A stretch of DNA of 55,558 nt from Kurthia senegalensis. GTDB taxonomy: Bacteria; Bacillota; Bacilli; Bacillales_A; Planococcaceae. Position 1 is the stretch's first letter. Every line of letters begins with the position of its first letter. Positions 35,059 to 43,289 of this stretch are shown here, piece after piece. Made by a program: the position numbers and the translations under genes. The DNA lies in contig NZ_HE611064.1 in assembly GCF_000285595.1 (NCBI RefSeq), positions 791,652-847,209 of the forward strand. Direction: 5' to 3'. Below the pieces are notes generated by a model. The model was not told where the DNA came from, made no database searches, and saw only the letters and a program-made list of their open reading frames with translations.

Positions 35059-36071
35059 AGCATAACACTTTTCCCCCAAGAGCTAGCAAGGTCTTTTTCA
35101 AAAGCTTGAATCACTTCTTGGACTGTCGTTACTTCTTGTGTAGAACCGACAAGCGTCGCTAAATATTGTAAAATTTTCGGTTGTTGTGTATACAAATCAA
35201 CCGTACGTTGGAAATCTTCCGCATTGCTACGACTAGAGCCGATTAAAAGTAGCCCTTTTTCGAGCACGAGACGCGTATTAATTTCTGTCGGATATTCACT
35301 TACACCGAGTAAACTAAGCGTTGCTTCTGGGCGAACGTGCGTAATCATTTGATTAATCGCATCTTGGCTTCCCTTCCCTCCGACACATTCAAACGCATGG
35401 TCGATTCGATAATCTGCTGGAATGTCATTAATAAATAAACAGTCATCAACGAATGAAAACTGGCTTAATTTATAGCCTGTTTTGCCGAACACCGTCACGC
35501 GGCAATCTGGGTATAAAAATTTAAGCAATAAGCTCGTAATGAAGCCTAAGTTGCCATCTCCCCACACACCAAATGAACCACGACGAGACGATGCCTTCGC
35601 TTCGAAACGCGCAATCGCATGCATCGCAACTGTCACGAGTTCTGTGAACGAAGCGATGTTCATATCAATATCGTCCGGCAATACGCAAATGCGGTCTCTC
35701 TTTAAAAAGACGTAATCTTGCATAAAGCCGTCGTAACCAGATGAACTGAACTTACTAGATGGCAAATAATTTTCACCGATATGCGGATCTTCTTCTACTG
35801 GATGATTCGGGATCATCACGACTTTCGTACCGACCGGAAGAATCCCTTCCGGATCATATGCAACTTCTCCGACCGCTTCATGAATAAGCGCCATCGGTAA
35901 TTTTTGTTGCATCACTTCTTCTCCACGACTGCCCGTATAATAACGTTGGTCCGCAGCACAAATAGACAAATGCGTCGGGCGAATGACGACATGCTTTGCT
36001 GAAAGGGCACGGTCCGTATACGAAACTTCAATTTGGCGGGCTGAAACGAGACGATATACTTGGTTAATCAT
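35046..36071 (-). CDS. tarJ: Ribulose-5-phosphate reductase TarJ
   Basis: A 341-residue zinc-type medium-chain dehydrogenase. The catalytic Cys is in LSICAADQRYYTG; ALIHEAVGEV carries the next zinc ligands; the nucleotide site reads GVWGDGNLG. TarJ reduces ribulose-5-phosphate to ribitol-5-phosphate, the substrate of TarI. Its ATG overlaps the tarI stop (TAATG), a clear sign of coupling. Confidence 0.92.
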   Translation of the reverse strand: MINQVYRLVSARQIEVSYTDRALSAKHVVIRPTHLSICAADQRYYTGSRGEEVMQQKLPMALIHEAVGEVAYDPEGILPVGTKVVMIPNHPVEEDPHIGENYLPSSKFSSSGYDGFMQDYVFLKRDRICVLPDDIDMNIASFTELVTVAMHAIARFEAKASSRRGSFGVWGDGNLGFITSLLLKFLYPDCRVTVFGKTGYKLSQFSFVDDCLFINDIPADYRIDHAFECVGGKGSQDAINQMITHVRPEATLSLLGVSEYPTEINTRLVLEKGLLLIGSSRSNAEDFQRTVDLYTQQPKILQYLATLVGSTQEVTTVQEVIQAFEKDLASSWGKSVMLWKI

Positions 36072-36784
36072 TAGCGATCCAAGCTCCCTTTCAAAATTGC
36101 ATTCGCCACATTCAAATCGTAAGGTGTCGTTACTTTAATGTTGAAGCTTTCCCCGCGAACGAGCTTCACTTTTTCACCTTTTAACGCAAAAATCTTACAA
36201 GCATCCGTCAAAATATCTTTTTCCTCTTCCGTCAGCTTGCTATATAACTCTTTGAGTTTCATCATATTAAAAGTTTGGGGTGTTTGTCCTTGGAACATGC
36301 GACTACGCACTGGAATTTCAGAAATAAACTCGCCATCTTCTGAATCAACAATCGTATCAATCGCCGAAATCACCGTATCGACCGCACCGTAAGCAAGACC
36401 TGCATCGATATTTTCATTTATAATACGATGTGTTAAAAACGGACGTACCGCATCATGCGTCAGTAAAATATCCTCTTCTTGAAGACCGTACTGTTGTTCA
36501 ATCGTCTGGACGACTTGCATAATCGTTTCGTTACGTTCTGCACCGCCCTCAATCACTTGTACTTTATCAATATGTAACTGATGTTTTTGAATTAAGTCTT
36601 TCGTATATTGAACCCATTCTTTCGGTACAGCGATGTAAATCGCATCGATTCGATTGCTTAGAATGAACTTTTCTAACGTGTGAATAATAATTGCCTTATC
36701 ATTTAACGTTAAAAATTGCTTTGGCATTGGCACATTTCCCATACGTGTCCCTTTGCCCCCTGCTAAAATTCCTGCGTAAATCAT
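36071..36784 (-). CDS. tarI: Ribitol-5-phosphate cytidylyltransferase TarI
   Basis: A 237-residue IspD/TarI-type nucleotidyltransferase. [13 protein letters not shown] binds [12 protein letters not shown] and GQTPQTF are family motifs. It makes CDP-ribitol. The gene heads the operon tarI-tarJ-two phosphotransferases-glycosyltransferase. ATG at 36784 with GGGGTG 6 nt upstream is preferred over the GTG at 36793. Confidence 0.93.
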   Translation of the reverse strand: MIYAGILAGGKGTRMGNVPMPKQFLTLNDKAIIIHTLEKFILSNRIDAIYIAVPKEWVQYTKDLIQKHQLHIDKVQVIEGGAERNETIMQVVQTIEQQYGLQEEDILLTHDAVRPFLTHRIINENIDAGLAYGAVDTVISAIDTIVDSEDGEFISEIPVRSRMFQGQTPQTFNMMKLKELYSKLTEEEKDILTDACKIFALKGEKVKLVRGESFNIKVTTPYDLNVANAILKGSLDR

Positions 36785-36826
36785 CAATAGCACCCCATTA
36801 TTTATAAATTATTATTATGTAAAATG

Positions 36827-36867
36827 ATAATCCAATTATAGGGATTTTGTCCATACAATTGGATTAT
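36827..36867. promoter_or_regulatory. Inverted repeat between patA and tarI
   Basis: ATAATCCAATT and AATTGGATTAT are perfect 11-bp arms around a 19-nt loop. It may be a weak patA terminator or a regulatory site of the tar operon; the T-run is poor. Confidence 0.4.
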
Positions 36868-36894
36868 TTGAGGCATTTCATTATGTCTAAATCG

Positions 36895-38055
36895 TTACGC
36901 TTGTTCTGCGCGTACTTTTGTGACGAATTGCTCTAAACGATCCATCGCCTCTACTAACGTTTCGAATGCATAAGCATACGTAATACGTAAATAGCCTTCT
37001 GATGCAAAAACAGAACCCGGTACGACGCAAACACCCGCTTCTTTTAATAAACGTGTCGCAAATTCATGAGACGTCATGCCGAATTGTTTAATAGAAGGGA
37101 AGATGTAAAATGCACCGTTCGGTTTATGCACGTCGATGCCCATGTCTACTAGACGACCGTAAATATAATCACGTCGTTCTTTGTAAGAGTCACGCATTGG
37201 AAGCGGCGCATCTTTTGAACCTGTCAACGCTTCAATCGCCGCGTATTGACTCGGTACAGCTGCACAAAGAATGTTGAACGCATTAATTTTCACTGTCGTA
37301 TCAATTAACGCTTCTGACGCTAAAATAAATCCGATACGCCAGCCCGTCATTGAATGTGATTTTGATAAACCAGAAATTAAAAACATTTTTTCTTTTAGTT
37401 CTGGGTAGCTACCGAATGAACGATGTTCCCCTTCAAACGTAATTTCGCTATAAATTTCATCCGAAATTAAATACACATCTTCCTCTTTCAAGAACGCTAC
37501 TAATTCGTCCATCCGTTCATGGCTTAACGTCGCGCCTGTCGGATTTGACGGGAAGTTCAGCATAATAGCTTTCGTCTTCGGTGTCATTAACGCTTTCAAT
37601 GCCGCTACGTCCGGCTCAAAATTCGTTTCCGTAATGTCTAAAAATACTGGTGTCGCACCTGCATATTCAATCATTGGAATGTAACCAGAGTACATTGGCG
37701 CTGAAAGAATGATTTCATCCCCAGGTTCGATAATTGTACGTAGTACCGCATCAATCGCTTGTGTCGCACCGTTCGTAATTAATACTTCACTCGCCGCATA
37801 TTGACAGTTGTAGCGCTCTTTAAAATACGTAGCCACCACTTGACGCAATTCAAGCAAACCGGCATTCGGTGAATAAGCGGTTTTATTACTTTCAATCGCT
37901 TGAATACCAGCTTGCTTCACAGCTTCAGGTGTTGGAAAATCAGGTTGTCCAATCGTTAAGTTTAACGCATTTGGATAGTCTACAAGTTGATTTGAAAACT
38001 CACGAATACCAGAGATACGCAGTTTCGTTGCTTTATTATTTAATGTTAATGACAT
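36895..38055 (-). CDS. patA: Class I aminotransferase PatA
   Basis: A 386-residue PLP enzyme. Lys232 in SGLSKSHSMTGWRIG is the PLP lysine; NFPSNPTG and SDEIYSEI are typical. The closest named relative is B. subtilis PatA, an N-acetyl-LL-diaminopimelate aminotransferase of lysine and wall-precursor synthesis. AAGGATG precedes ATG. It stands upstream of tarI on the same strand but is separated by an inverted repeat. Confidence 0.85.
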   Translation of the reverse strand: MSLTLNNKATKLRISGIREFSNQLVDYPNALNLTIGQPDFPTPEAVKQAGIQAIESNKTAYSPNAGLLELRQVVATYFKERYNCQYAASEVLITNGATQAIDAVLRTIIEPGDEIILSAPMYSGYIPMIEYAGATPVFLDITETNFEPDVAALKALMTPKTKAIMLNFPSNPTGATLSHERMDELVAFLKEEDVYLISDEIYSEITFEGEHRSFGSYPELKEKMFLISGLSKSHSMTGWRIGFILASEALIDTTVKINAFNILCAAVPSQYAAIEALTGSKDAPLPMRDSYKERRDYIYGRLVDMGIDVHKPNGAFYIFPSIKQFGMTSHEFATRLLKEAGVCVVPGSVFASEGYLRITYAYAFETLVEAMDRLEQFVTKVRAEQA

Positions 38056-38329
38056 CTGTCAATCATCCTTCTTCTTTTAAGTGCGTGCAAGTATTTTTAC
38101 ACGTTTCATTAGTTCAATTCATTATACAATTAACTGTATGAAAGAGGAATAAAAATAGGCATTTGACGCAAGTTTTTACTATACAGAACGCATTTAAGTG
38201 AAAGCGAGTTCCACCTACCTAATAAACACCCCTCAGCCAAATTCAAAACATATGTTCAAACTTAGCTTATTTCCATTATTACCCTTTAAAAGAAAAATAA
38301 CTCATACGGAACTGAACCGAATGAAATGG

Positions 38330-38640
38330 TGATTTTCACATTCCCGAACACCCATTGAAACAACGATTTTTATCCTGTTTCCCCCTGATTTCAAAACGAA
38401 CACTTTTACATTCTCCGGTCATGCCTTGAAGCAACCATTGTCGTTCTGTTTCCCCTAGATTCCAAAACGAACATTTCACATTCTCAGGTCATGCCTTGAA
38501 GCAACGATTTTTATCCTGTTTACCCTGATTCCAAAACGGACACTTTCACATTCTCAGGTCATGCCTTGAAGCAACGATTGCCATTCGCCTTTCCTTGATT
38601 CTAAAACGGACATTTTCACATTCTTCGGTCATGCCTAAAG
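38330..38640. repeat. 70-bp tandem repeats
   Basis: The core TTCACATTCT.GGTCATGCC recurs with GGTC at 38417, 38487, 38557 and 38627, exactly 70 bp apart, with one more degenerate unit before. Units also carry GAAGCAACGATT and a T-rich ATCCTGTTTxCCCTGATT. There is no coding sense. The stretch 38056-38329 before it holds only the patA promoter region and shows no gene. Confidence 0.8.
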
Positions 38641-38725
38641 GAAGAGAAAGCGTGGACACACGATTTCTCAGGTAGTGAAAATCCTTTTTGACCGCCTTGC
38701 GGGCAAAAATAGTTGAACGACCGTT

Positions 38726-38900
38726 CCCCGGCATGTGCCGGAAAGAATGTGAAACGACTTTCCACGTATGCATCGAAAAGAAGATGAAACGCCTTGTGTC
38801 CCGGCATGTGCCGGAAAGAATGCGAAACGACTTTCCACATATGCATCGAAAAGAAGATGAAACGCCTTGTGTCCCGGCATATGCCGGAAAGAATGTGAAA
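38726..38900. repeat. 73-bp tandem repeats with palindromic core
   Basis: CCGGCATGTGCCGG-type palindromes recur at 38728, 38801 and 38874, period 73 bp, each followed by AAAGAATGTGAAA and (in the complete units) a GACTTTCCAC.TATGCATCG block. On the other strand the core reads TTTCACATTCTTTCCGGCACATGCC, here split by family comparison only: it resembles the core of the 70-bp units in the opposite orientation. Confidence 0.75.
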
Positions 38901-38912
38901 TAATTAAAAATA

Positions 38913-38973
38913 AAAAAGCATTTATAAACAATCGCCATGTGGTGCGATCGTTCATAAATGCTTTGCCCGAGCC
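38913..38973 (-). terminator. Terminator of the amino acid ABC operon
   Basis: A long hairpin with AAAGCATTTAT / ATAAATGCTTT outer arms and inner paired blocks, followed by T6 on the minus strand, just after the ATPase gene. Confidence 0.65.
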
Positions 38974-38995
38974 AATATTCGAGAAAGGAGGGCGA

Positions 38996-39724
38996 TTAGT
39001 GATTAAGAACCGCCGCCAAAAAGTCTTTGGCACGATCCGTTGTTGGATTCGTGAAAAATACGTCCGGTGGTGCAACTTCGACAATTTTGCCATCTGCCAT
39101 GAAAACAATGTCATCACAAATCTCTTTGGCGAAGCCCATTTCATGCGTCACGACAACCATCGTCATCCCTTGTTTCGCAAGCGCGCGAATCGCATCAAGC
39201 ACTTCTTTGACCATTTCTGGGTCAAGCGCTGATGTCGGTTCATCGAAAAGCATCACTTCTGGGTCCATTGCAAGCGCACGTGCAATCGCTACACGTTGCT
39301 GTTGACCACCAGAAAGACGGTTCGGGAAAGCGTCGAATTTTTCGCCTAATCCTAAAGAAGTAAGCAATTCTTTCGCACGTTTTTCCGCTTCCGCTTTCGA
39401 TTGCCCTTTAATTTTAATCGGTGCAATCGTCACGTTATCAAGAACCGAAAGAAACGGATATAAGTTAAAGTTTTGGAATACGAAGCCGATGTTCGTACGT
39501 GCTTTATTAATGTTCGTTTTCTTATCGTGAATCGCAATATCATTCACTGTAATAGAACCGGTATCAATCGTTTCAAGTGCATTAATTGTACGAATAAGCG
39601 TTGATTTACCAGCACCACTTGGGCCGATTAAAGCGACGACATTCGATTTAGGTACTTCGAGAGAAATGTCCGTTAAGACATGATGATCTCCGAAGCTTTT
39701 ATTAACATTTTTAATAGAAATCAT
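38996..39724 (-). CDS. Polar amino acid ABC transporter ATPase
   Basis: A 242-residue ATPase of the GlnQ/ArtR type. Walker [11 protein letters not shown]-loop [12 protein letters not shown], signature [15 protein letters not shown], Walker [15 protein letters not shown] and switch VTHEM are all present. It powers uptake with the permease and binding protein encoded upstream in the same operon. Expected location: inner face of the membrane. Confidence 0.93.
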   Translation of the reverse strand: MISIKNVNKSFGDHHVLTDISLEVPKSNVVALIGPSGAGKSTLIRTINALETIDTGSITVNDIAIHDKKTNINKARTNIGFVFQNFNLYPFLSVLDNVTIAPIKIKGQSKAEAEKRAKELLTSLGLGEKFDAFPNRLSGGQQQRVAIARALAMDPEVMLFDEPTSALDPEMVKEVLDAIRALAKQGMTMVVVTHEMGFAKEICDDIVFMADGKIVEVAPPDVFFTNPTTDRAKDFLAAVLNH

Positions 39725-39736
39725 ATAAGTTCCCTC

Positions 39737-40402
39737 CTACTGCTCGTTTTTCAGCATACGTTTTTCAAAATAACGAATTAATAAAGAAAGTGCAAACGTT
39801 AAAATGAAGTAAAGAATCGCGACAGCCGTCCAAATTTCAAGTGCACGATATGACGTCGCGACAACACTTCTCGCACGTAATGTTAAATCGACTCCACCGA
39901 TTACTGAAACTAAAGATGAATCTTTAATTAACATAATAAACTGAGAAGCAGTTGGTGGTAAAATGCGACGAATCGCTTGCGGTAAAATAATTAAGCGCAT
40001 CGCTTGGAAATTAGACATACCTGAAGCACGTGCCGCTTCCATTTGACCTTTCGGAACGGCTTGTACACCTGAACGGAAAATTTCCGCTAAAAAGGCACCA
40101 GAGAATGTCGCTAAACCGACGATTGAAGCCCAATATGTACCAAAATCAATCAATTTACCTAAACCGAAGTAAATCCACATTAATAAAACGAGTAGTGGAA
40201 TACCACGCATAATTTCTACGTAAGCTCCAGAAATAAAGCGAATGACAGGATTTTTCGCGATACGACCGAATCCGACGATAATACCGATGGGTAAGCTCAG
40301 AATCAGGGATAATACTGAGATTTTAATTGTAAGCCATAAACCTTCTAACAAGATGTCCATGTTATCCGGTACGACACTCCAATCAAATTCAAAATTTGAC
40401 AT
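39737..40402 (-). CDS. Polar amino acid ABC transporter permease
   Basis: A 221-residue His/Glu/Gln/Arg-type permease with five membrane segments, the EIMRGIPLLVLLMW motif and the EAA loop EAARASGMSNFQAMRLIILPQA. It lies 12 bp before the ATPase gene. A single permease suggests a homodimer. Confidence 0.92.
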   Translation of the reverse strand: MSNFEFDWSVVPDNMDILLEGLWLTIKISVLSLILSLPIGIIVGFGRIAKNPVIRFISGAYVEIMRGIPLLVLLMWIYFGLGKLIDFGTYWASIVGLATFSGAFLAEIFRSGVQAVPKGQMEAARASGMSNFQAMRLIILPQAIRRILPPTASQFIMLIKDSSLVSVIGGVDLTLRARSVVATSYRALEIWTAVAILYFILTFALSLLIRYFEKRMLKNEQ

Positions 40403-40423
40403 GTTACGTAACCTCCTATAAAT

Positions 40424-40461
40424 AAAAGGAAAAAGAAAGGATGTAAGACACCCCTTCTTTC
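40424..40461 (-). terminator. Intercistronic partial terminator
   Basis: AAAGAAGGGGTGT pairs with ACATCCTTTCTTT, followed by a T-rich run on the minus strand, between the binding-protein and permease genes. Such hairpins usually raise binding-protein output relative to the permease. Confidence 0.6.
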
Positions 40462-40488
40462 CCTCATAAAACCTCTATGATTGTAAAA

Positions 40489-41307
40489 TTATTGTTGATC
40501 GTCTTTTACGTTGTCTAACCAAGAGTTATCATCGAACCATTTAGCTTTTAATTGTTTTTCTTCATCAGAACCTTTGAATTCTTTTAAATAAGTGTTGATG
40601 AATTCAATTGTATCTTTATCGCCTTTTTTCACTGCGATACTTAATTCTTCTTCAGAAAGTAAATCGTCTAACACTGTTACTTTTCCTTCATTTTGTAATG
40701 CGTACACTTTGATTGGTGTTTCATCATAAATGATGCCGTCTACTTTACCTTCTTGTGTTGCAAGAGCAGCAGTTGGGAAGTCTTCAAATTGTTGAATCGT
40801 TGCATTTTTTACTTCTTTATCTGCGATGATTGCGCCTGTTGTACCGACTTGAACGGCAATCGTGTTGCCTTTTTTATCTAAGTCTTCTAAAGATTTCACC
40901 GTGCTATCTTTACCGACCATAATCGCTTGACCTGTTGTGTAATAAGAATCTGTGAAGTCTACTACTTTTTTACGTTCTTTAGTTGCTGTAATACCTGCAA
41001 CCGCGATGTCGATTTTACCAGCTTGTACAGCTGGGATTAACGCATCAAAACCTAATTGTTGAACTTCTAATGTTGCGCCCATTTTTTTAGCAATGGCACG
41101 AGCAACGTCTACGTCGTATCCAATCATGTCACCTTTTTTATTAAACATTTCAAACGGATAATAACCTGCGTTCGTACCCATTACTAATACTTTTTCTTCT
41201 TTTGCCTTATCTACTGTTGATTGATCTTTGCTTGACGAGTCATTGCCACATGCTGCTAAAACGGCCATCGTCGCGACCATTAAAAATGCCATAAACCATT
41301 TTTTCAT
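40489..41307 (-). CDS. Amino acid-binding lipoprotein
   Basis: A 272-residue solute-binding lipoprotein. The lipobox LAAC places the lipid on Cys20. The rest is a family 3 (SBP_bac_3) fold with GTNAGYYPFEM, GYDVDVARAIAK and IAVAGITATKERK. Gene order (binding protein, permease, ATPase) matches artPQR (yqiXYZ) of B. subtilis. With ARG-box-like sites upstream, arginine or a related cationic amino acid is a fair guess, not proven. Confidence 0.9.
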   Translation of the reverse strand: MKKWFMAFLMVATMAVLAACGNDSSSKDQSTVDKAKEEKVLVMGTNAGYYPFEMFNKKGDMIGYDVDVARAIAKKMGATLEVQQLGFDALIPAVQAGKIDIAVAGITATKERKKVVDFTDSYYTTGQAIMVGKDSTVKSLEDLDKKGNTIAVQVGTTGAIIADKEVKNATIQQFEDFPTAALATQEGKVDGIIYDETPIKVYALQNEGKVTVLDDLLSEEELSIAVKKGDKDTIEFINTYLKEFKGSDEEKQLKAKWFDDNSWLDNVKDDQQ

Positions 41308-41623
41308 TATGATGTCCTCCTAAAAAAATTCTCGAATATTTATTTATATATGAATTATATTTTATTTTTATTCATATGTCTACATAAAAATTAATTTATA
41401 GTCATTAAAATGCATTATTTATTCATTTATTTTAGGAAATATACGTTATTATTGAATATTTATCGCATATAAAAAGAATATATATTCATATTTCAATTTA
41501 CTTTTATTATTTAAAAATACTCATTTTTTATTATAATTGGTGAATATAACTATTGAAATACATTTTTTATACGAAAATGATGTATTTTTATACATTTCAC
41601 ATTCGTTTCATCATACAAAGAAA
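41308..41623. other. AT-rich intergenic region
   Basis: Very AT-rich spacer between the binding-protein gene and the flagellin gene. Apart from ARG-box-like sites at 41452-41489 I see no gene or RNA. It must hold the promoter of the ABC operon. Confidence 0.5.
41452..41489. promoter_or_regulatory. Two ARG-box-like sites
   Basis: AGAATATATATTCAT (41475-41489) fits the TGAATwwwwATTCA pattern of ArgR/AhrC sites with one change; TTGAATATTTATCGCA (41452-41467) fits less well. They lie 145-180 nt before the binding-protein start. The DNA is so AT-rich that chance matches are possible. Confidence 0.35.
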
Positions 41624-41637
41624 TGTATACGTATACA
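41624..41637. promoter_or_regulatory. Perfect 14-bp palindrome
   Basis: TGTATACGTATACA lies 20 bp past the flagellin stop. Function unknown; the shape suits a protein binding site more than a terminator. Confidence 0.25.
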
Positions 41638-41656
41638 AAAATGAAAAAATTTTCTG

Positions 41657-42487
41657 TTATTTTCGTGGATTCAGTAGCTGAAGTATCCCTTGTGCCGTCT
41701 GCATGTGCATAGAAAGTGCATATTGTGCCGCTTGTTGTAAAATCGATGCTTTCGTAAAGTTCATCATTTCTTTCGCTATATCTGTATCACGAATACATGA
41801 TTCCGCTGCCGTCAAATTTTCAGCGGTATTTACATTAACGTTGTACGCATGTTCCATACGATTTTGATACGCTCCATAGCGCACGCGTTCCATCGACACA
41901 TGTTTAATCGCATCATCTAGTTCCGATAAGGCACTCTCCGCTTCGTCTCTCGTAGCAATCGACGTATTCGTTATACCGATTGCATCTGCACTCATATCGT
42001 TAAACGTCAAATCAATCGTCTGTCCGGCGTTGGCACCTACTTGAATTTTCAGTGGATCCTTCGCATAATCCCCACTCAATAACTTCTTCGTATTGAATTC
42101 CGTTTGTTTGGACGTTCGTGTCACTTCTTCTTTTAATTGTTGGAACTCTGTATCAATCAGTTGTCGATCATCATCTGTCAGCGTGTCGTTTGCTGCTTGT
42201 ACGCTCAACTCACGCATACGCTGAAGCATCGCATGCGTTTCATTTAAAGCCCCTTCTGCCGTTTGTACGAGCGAAATACCATCTTGAATATTTCTAGATG
42301 CTTGGTTCAATCCTGAAATTTGCCCTCGCATCTTCTCAGAAATCGCAAGTCCTGCAGCGTCATCTGCGGCTCGATTAATTCGATAACCGGTTGAAAGTCT
42401 CTCGAGCGCTTTCGTCGCAGCATTCCATTGATTGCTCATGTTATGCCAAATCATCATCCCTTGTGCAAACCATCCACCCATTCGCAT
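41657..42487 (-). CDS. Short divergent flagellin
   Basis: A 276-residue flagellin with only the D0/D1 core. The D1 motif INRAADDAAGLAISEKMRGQ and the end region FTKASILQQAAQYALS are clear. The first 25 residues are unusual: MRMGGWFAQGMMIWHNM replaces the normal MRINHNI-type start with Met and Trp. In the C-terminal part the usual ES.IRD reads ESCIRD, a rare Cys in a flagellin, and the end LLNPRK is extended. It may be a minor or specialised flagellin. AAGGAGG precedes ATG, and a CCGATAGG sigma-D-type -10 lies at 42529-42536 without a clear -35. No other motility gene is adjacent. Confidence 0.82.
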   Translation of the reverse strand: MRMGGWFAQGMMIWHNMSNQWNAATKALERLSTGYRINRAADDAAGLAISEKMRGQISGLNQASRNIQDGISLVQTAEGALNETHAMLQRMRELSVQAANDTLTDDDRQLIDTEFQQLKEEVTRTSKQTEFNTKKLLSGDYAKDPLKIQVGANAGQTIDLTFNDMSADAIGITNTSIATRDEAESALSELDDAIKHVSMERVRYGAYQNRMEHAYNVNVNTAENLTAAESCIRDTDIAKEMMNFTKASILQQAAQYALSMHMQTAQGILQLLNPRK

Positions 42488-42550
42488 CGCAGAAAAAACC
42501 TCCTTCTTTTTTATACGTCCTTTTTATTCCTATCGGAGGAAATCGTCAAA

Positions 42551-42590
42551 AAAGAAGCACCCATGCTCAAAGAGTATAAATGCTTCTTTT
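42551..42590 (-). terminator. Terminator of the IDEAL-domain gene
   Basis: AAAAGAAGCA and TGCTTCTTTT arms with an imperfect middle stem, T-run on the minus strand. It separates the IDEAL gene from the flagellin gene. Confidence 0.6.
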
Positions 42591-42604
42591 CAGTCGTTCA
42601 AAAA

Positions 42605-43051
42605 TTAATTCATTAAATCGTTAAACAGTTGTTCATTGCGCGTTTCTAGTGCGACATCGATTAAGTGCTGGCGGTTGAGTTCTTCTAATTCATCTAGTAA
42701 GTCCGCATGTTCTGAGCGTATTTCTACACCCGGTTTATTTTGTAGCACTTCGATTTGCATATTCGCTAAAATCTTTTGCAAATGGTCGTGAATATTAGAA
42801 ACGAGCAATAATTGGTATAAAGGAAGTCGAATGAAACGGCTTCCACGTTGGAAGACGAATACATCGGATAAATTTTCAATTTGAAGATTTTTTAAGTTGA
42901 TGATGATTTCTTTGCCCTCAACCGGAATGAAATTAAAGAGTTCATCATCTTTCAATACAGAAAAATATTGATAAGCAAAAACAAGTTTCAGCTGATCTCC
43001 GACTCGCTTCGTATAAAATGGCTCAATTCTGCGAATTTGTAACATCATCAT
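42605..43051 (-). CDS. IDEAL-domain protein
   Basis: A 148-residue cytosolic protein. The last 25 residues (RQHLIDVALETRNEQLFNDL) fit the short IDEAL domain found in YpiB and related Bacillales proteins; the N-terminal 110 residues are beta-rich and unassigned. Function unknown. The first three codons are all ATG, so the start could be 43051, 43048 or 43045. It diverges from ywqB. Confidence 0.65.
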   Translation of the reverse strand: MMMLQIRRIEPFYTKRVGDQLKLVFAYQYFSVLKDDELFNFIPVEGKEIIINLKNLQIENLSDVFVFQRGSRFIRLPLYQLLLVSNIHDHLQKILANMQIEVLQNKPGVEIRSEHADLLDELEELNRQHLIDVALETRNEQLFNDLMN

Positions 43052-43228
43052 TCCCTCCTTCGTCTCTTTTTATGACAAACAGCTTGCTAAAATATGGACG
43101 ATTACGTAAGGCTATAACAATTTCAATTTTCTGATTACTTATATAATACCACCATTTCCTACGTTTAGTCATTTTATAAAAACTTTCGCTTCATTTCGTC
43201 CATGTTTGGACCGATTTAATCGAAAACA

Positions 43229-43257
43229 TTTACGCCCTACAAAATTCGTTTTATAAT
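43229..43257 (+). promoter_or_regulatory. Promoter of ywqB-ywqA
   Basis: TTTACG (43229-43234) and TATAAT (43252-43257) with a 17-bp spacer, 32 bp before the ATG. Confidence 0.55.
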
Positions 43258-43289
43258 GGAGGGAAAGTTTTTTTTGAGGACGGGATAAA

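Noticed and set aside
38330-38900. CRISPR-like array
   Set aside because: The units are full tandem repeats of 70 and 73 bp with no unique spacers, no short conserved repeat of 25-40 bp, and no cas genes nearby.
38546-39144. Minus-strand ORFs with repeated FRHMPG-like peptides
   Set aside because: They are translations of the 73-bp repeats and of the ATPase antisense; the period is not a multiple of three and no ribosome binding site is seen.
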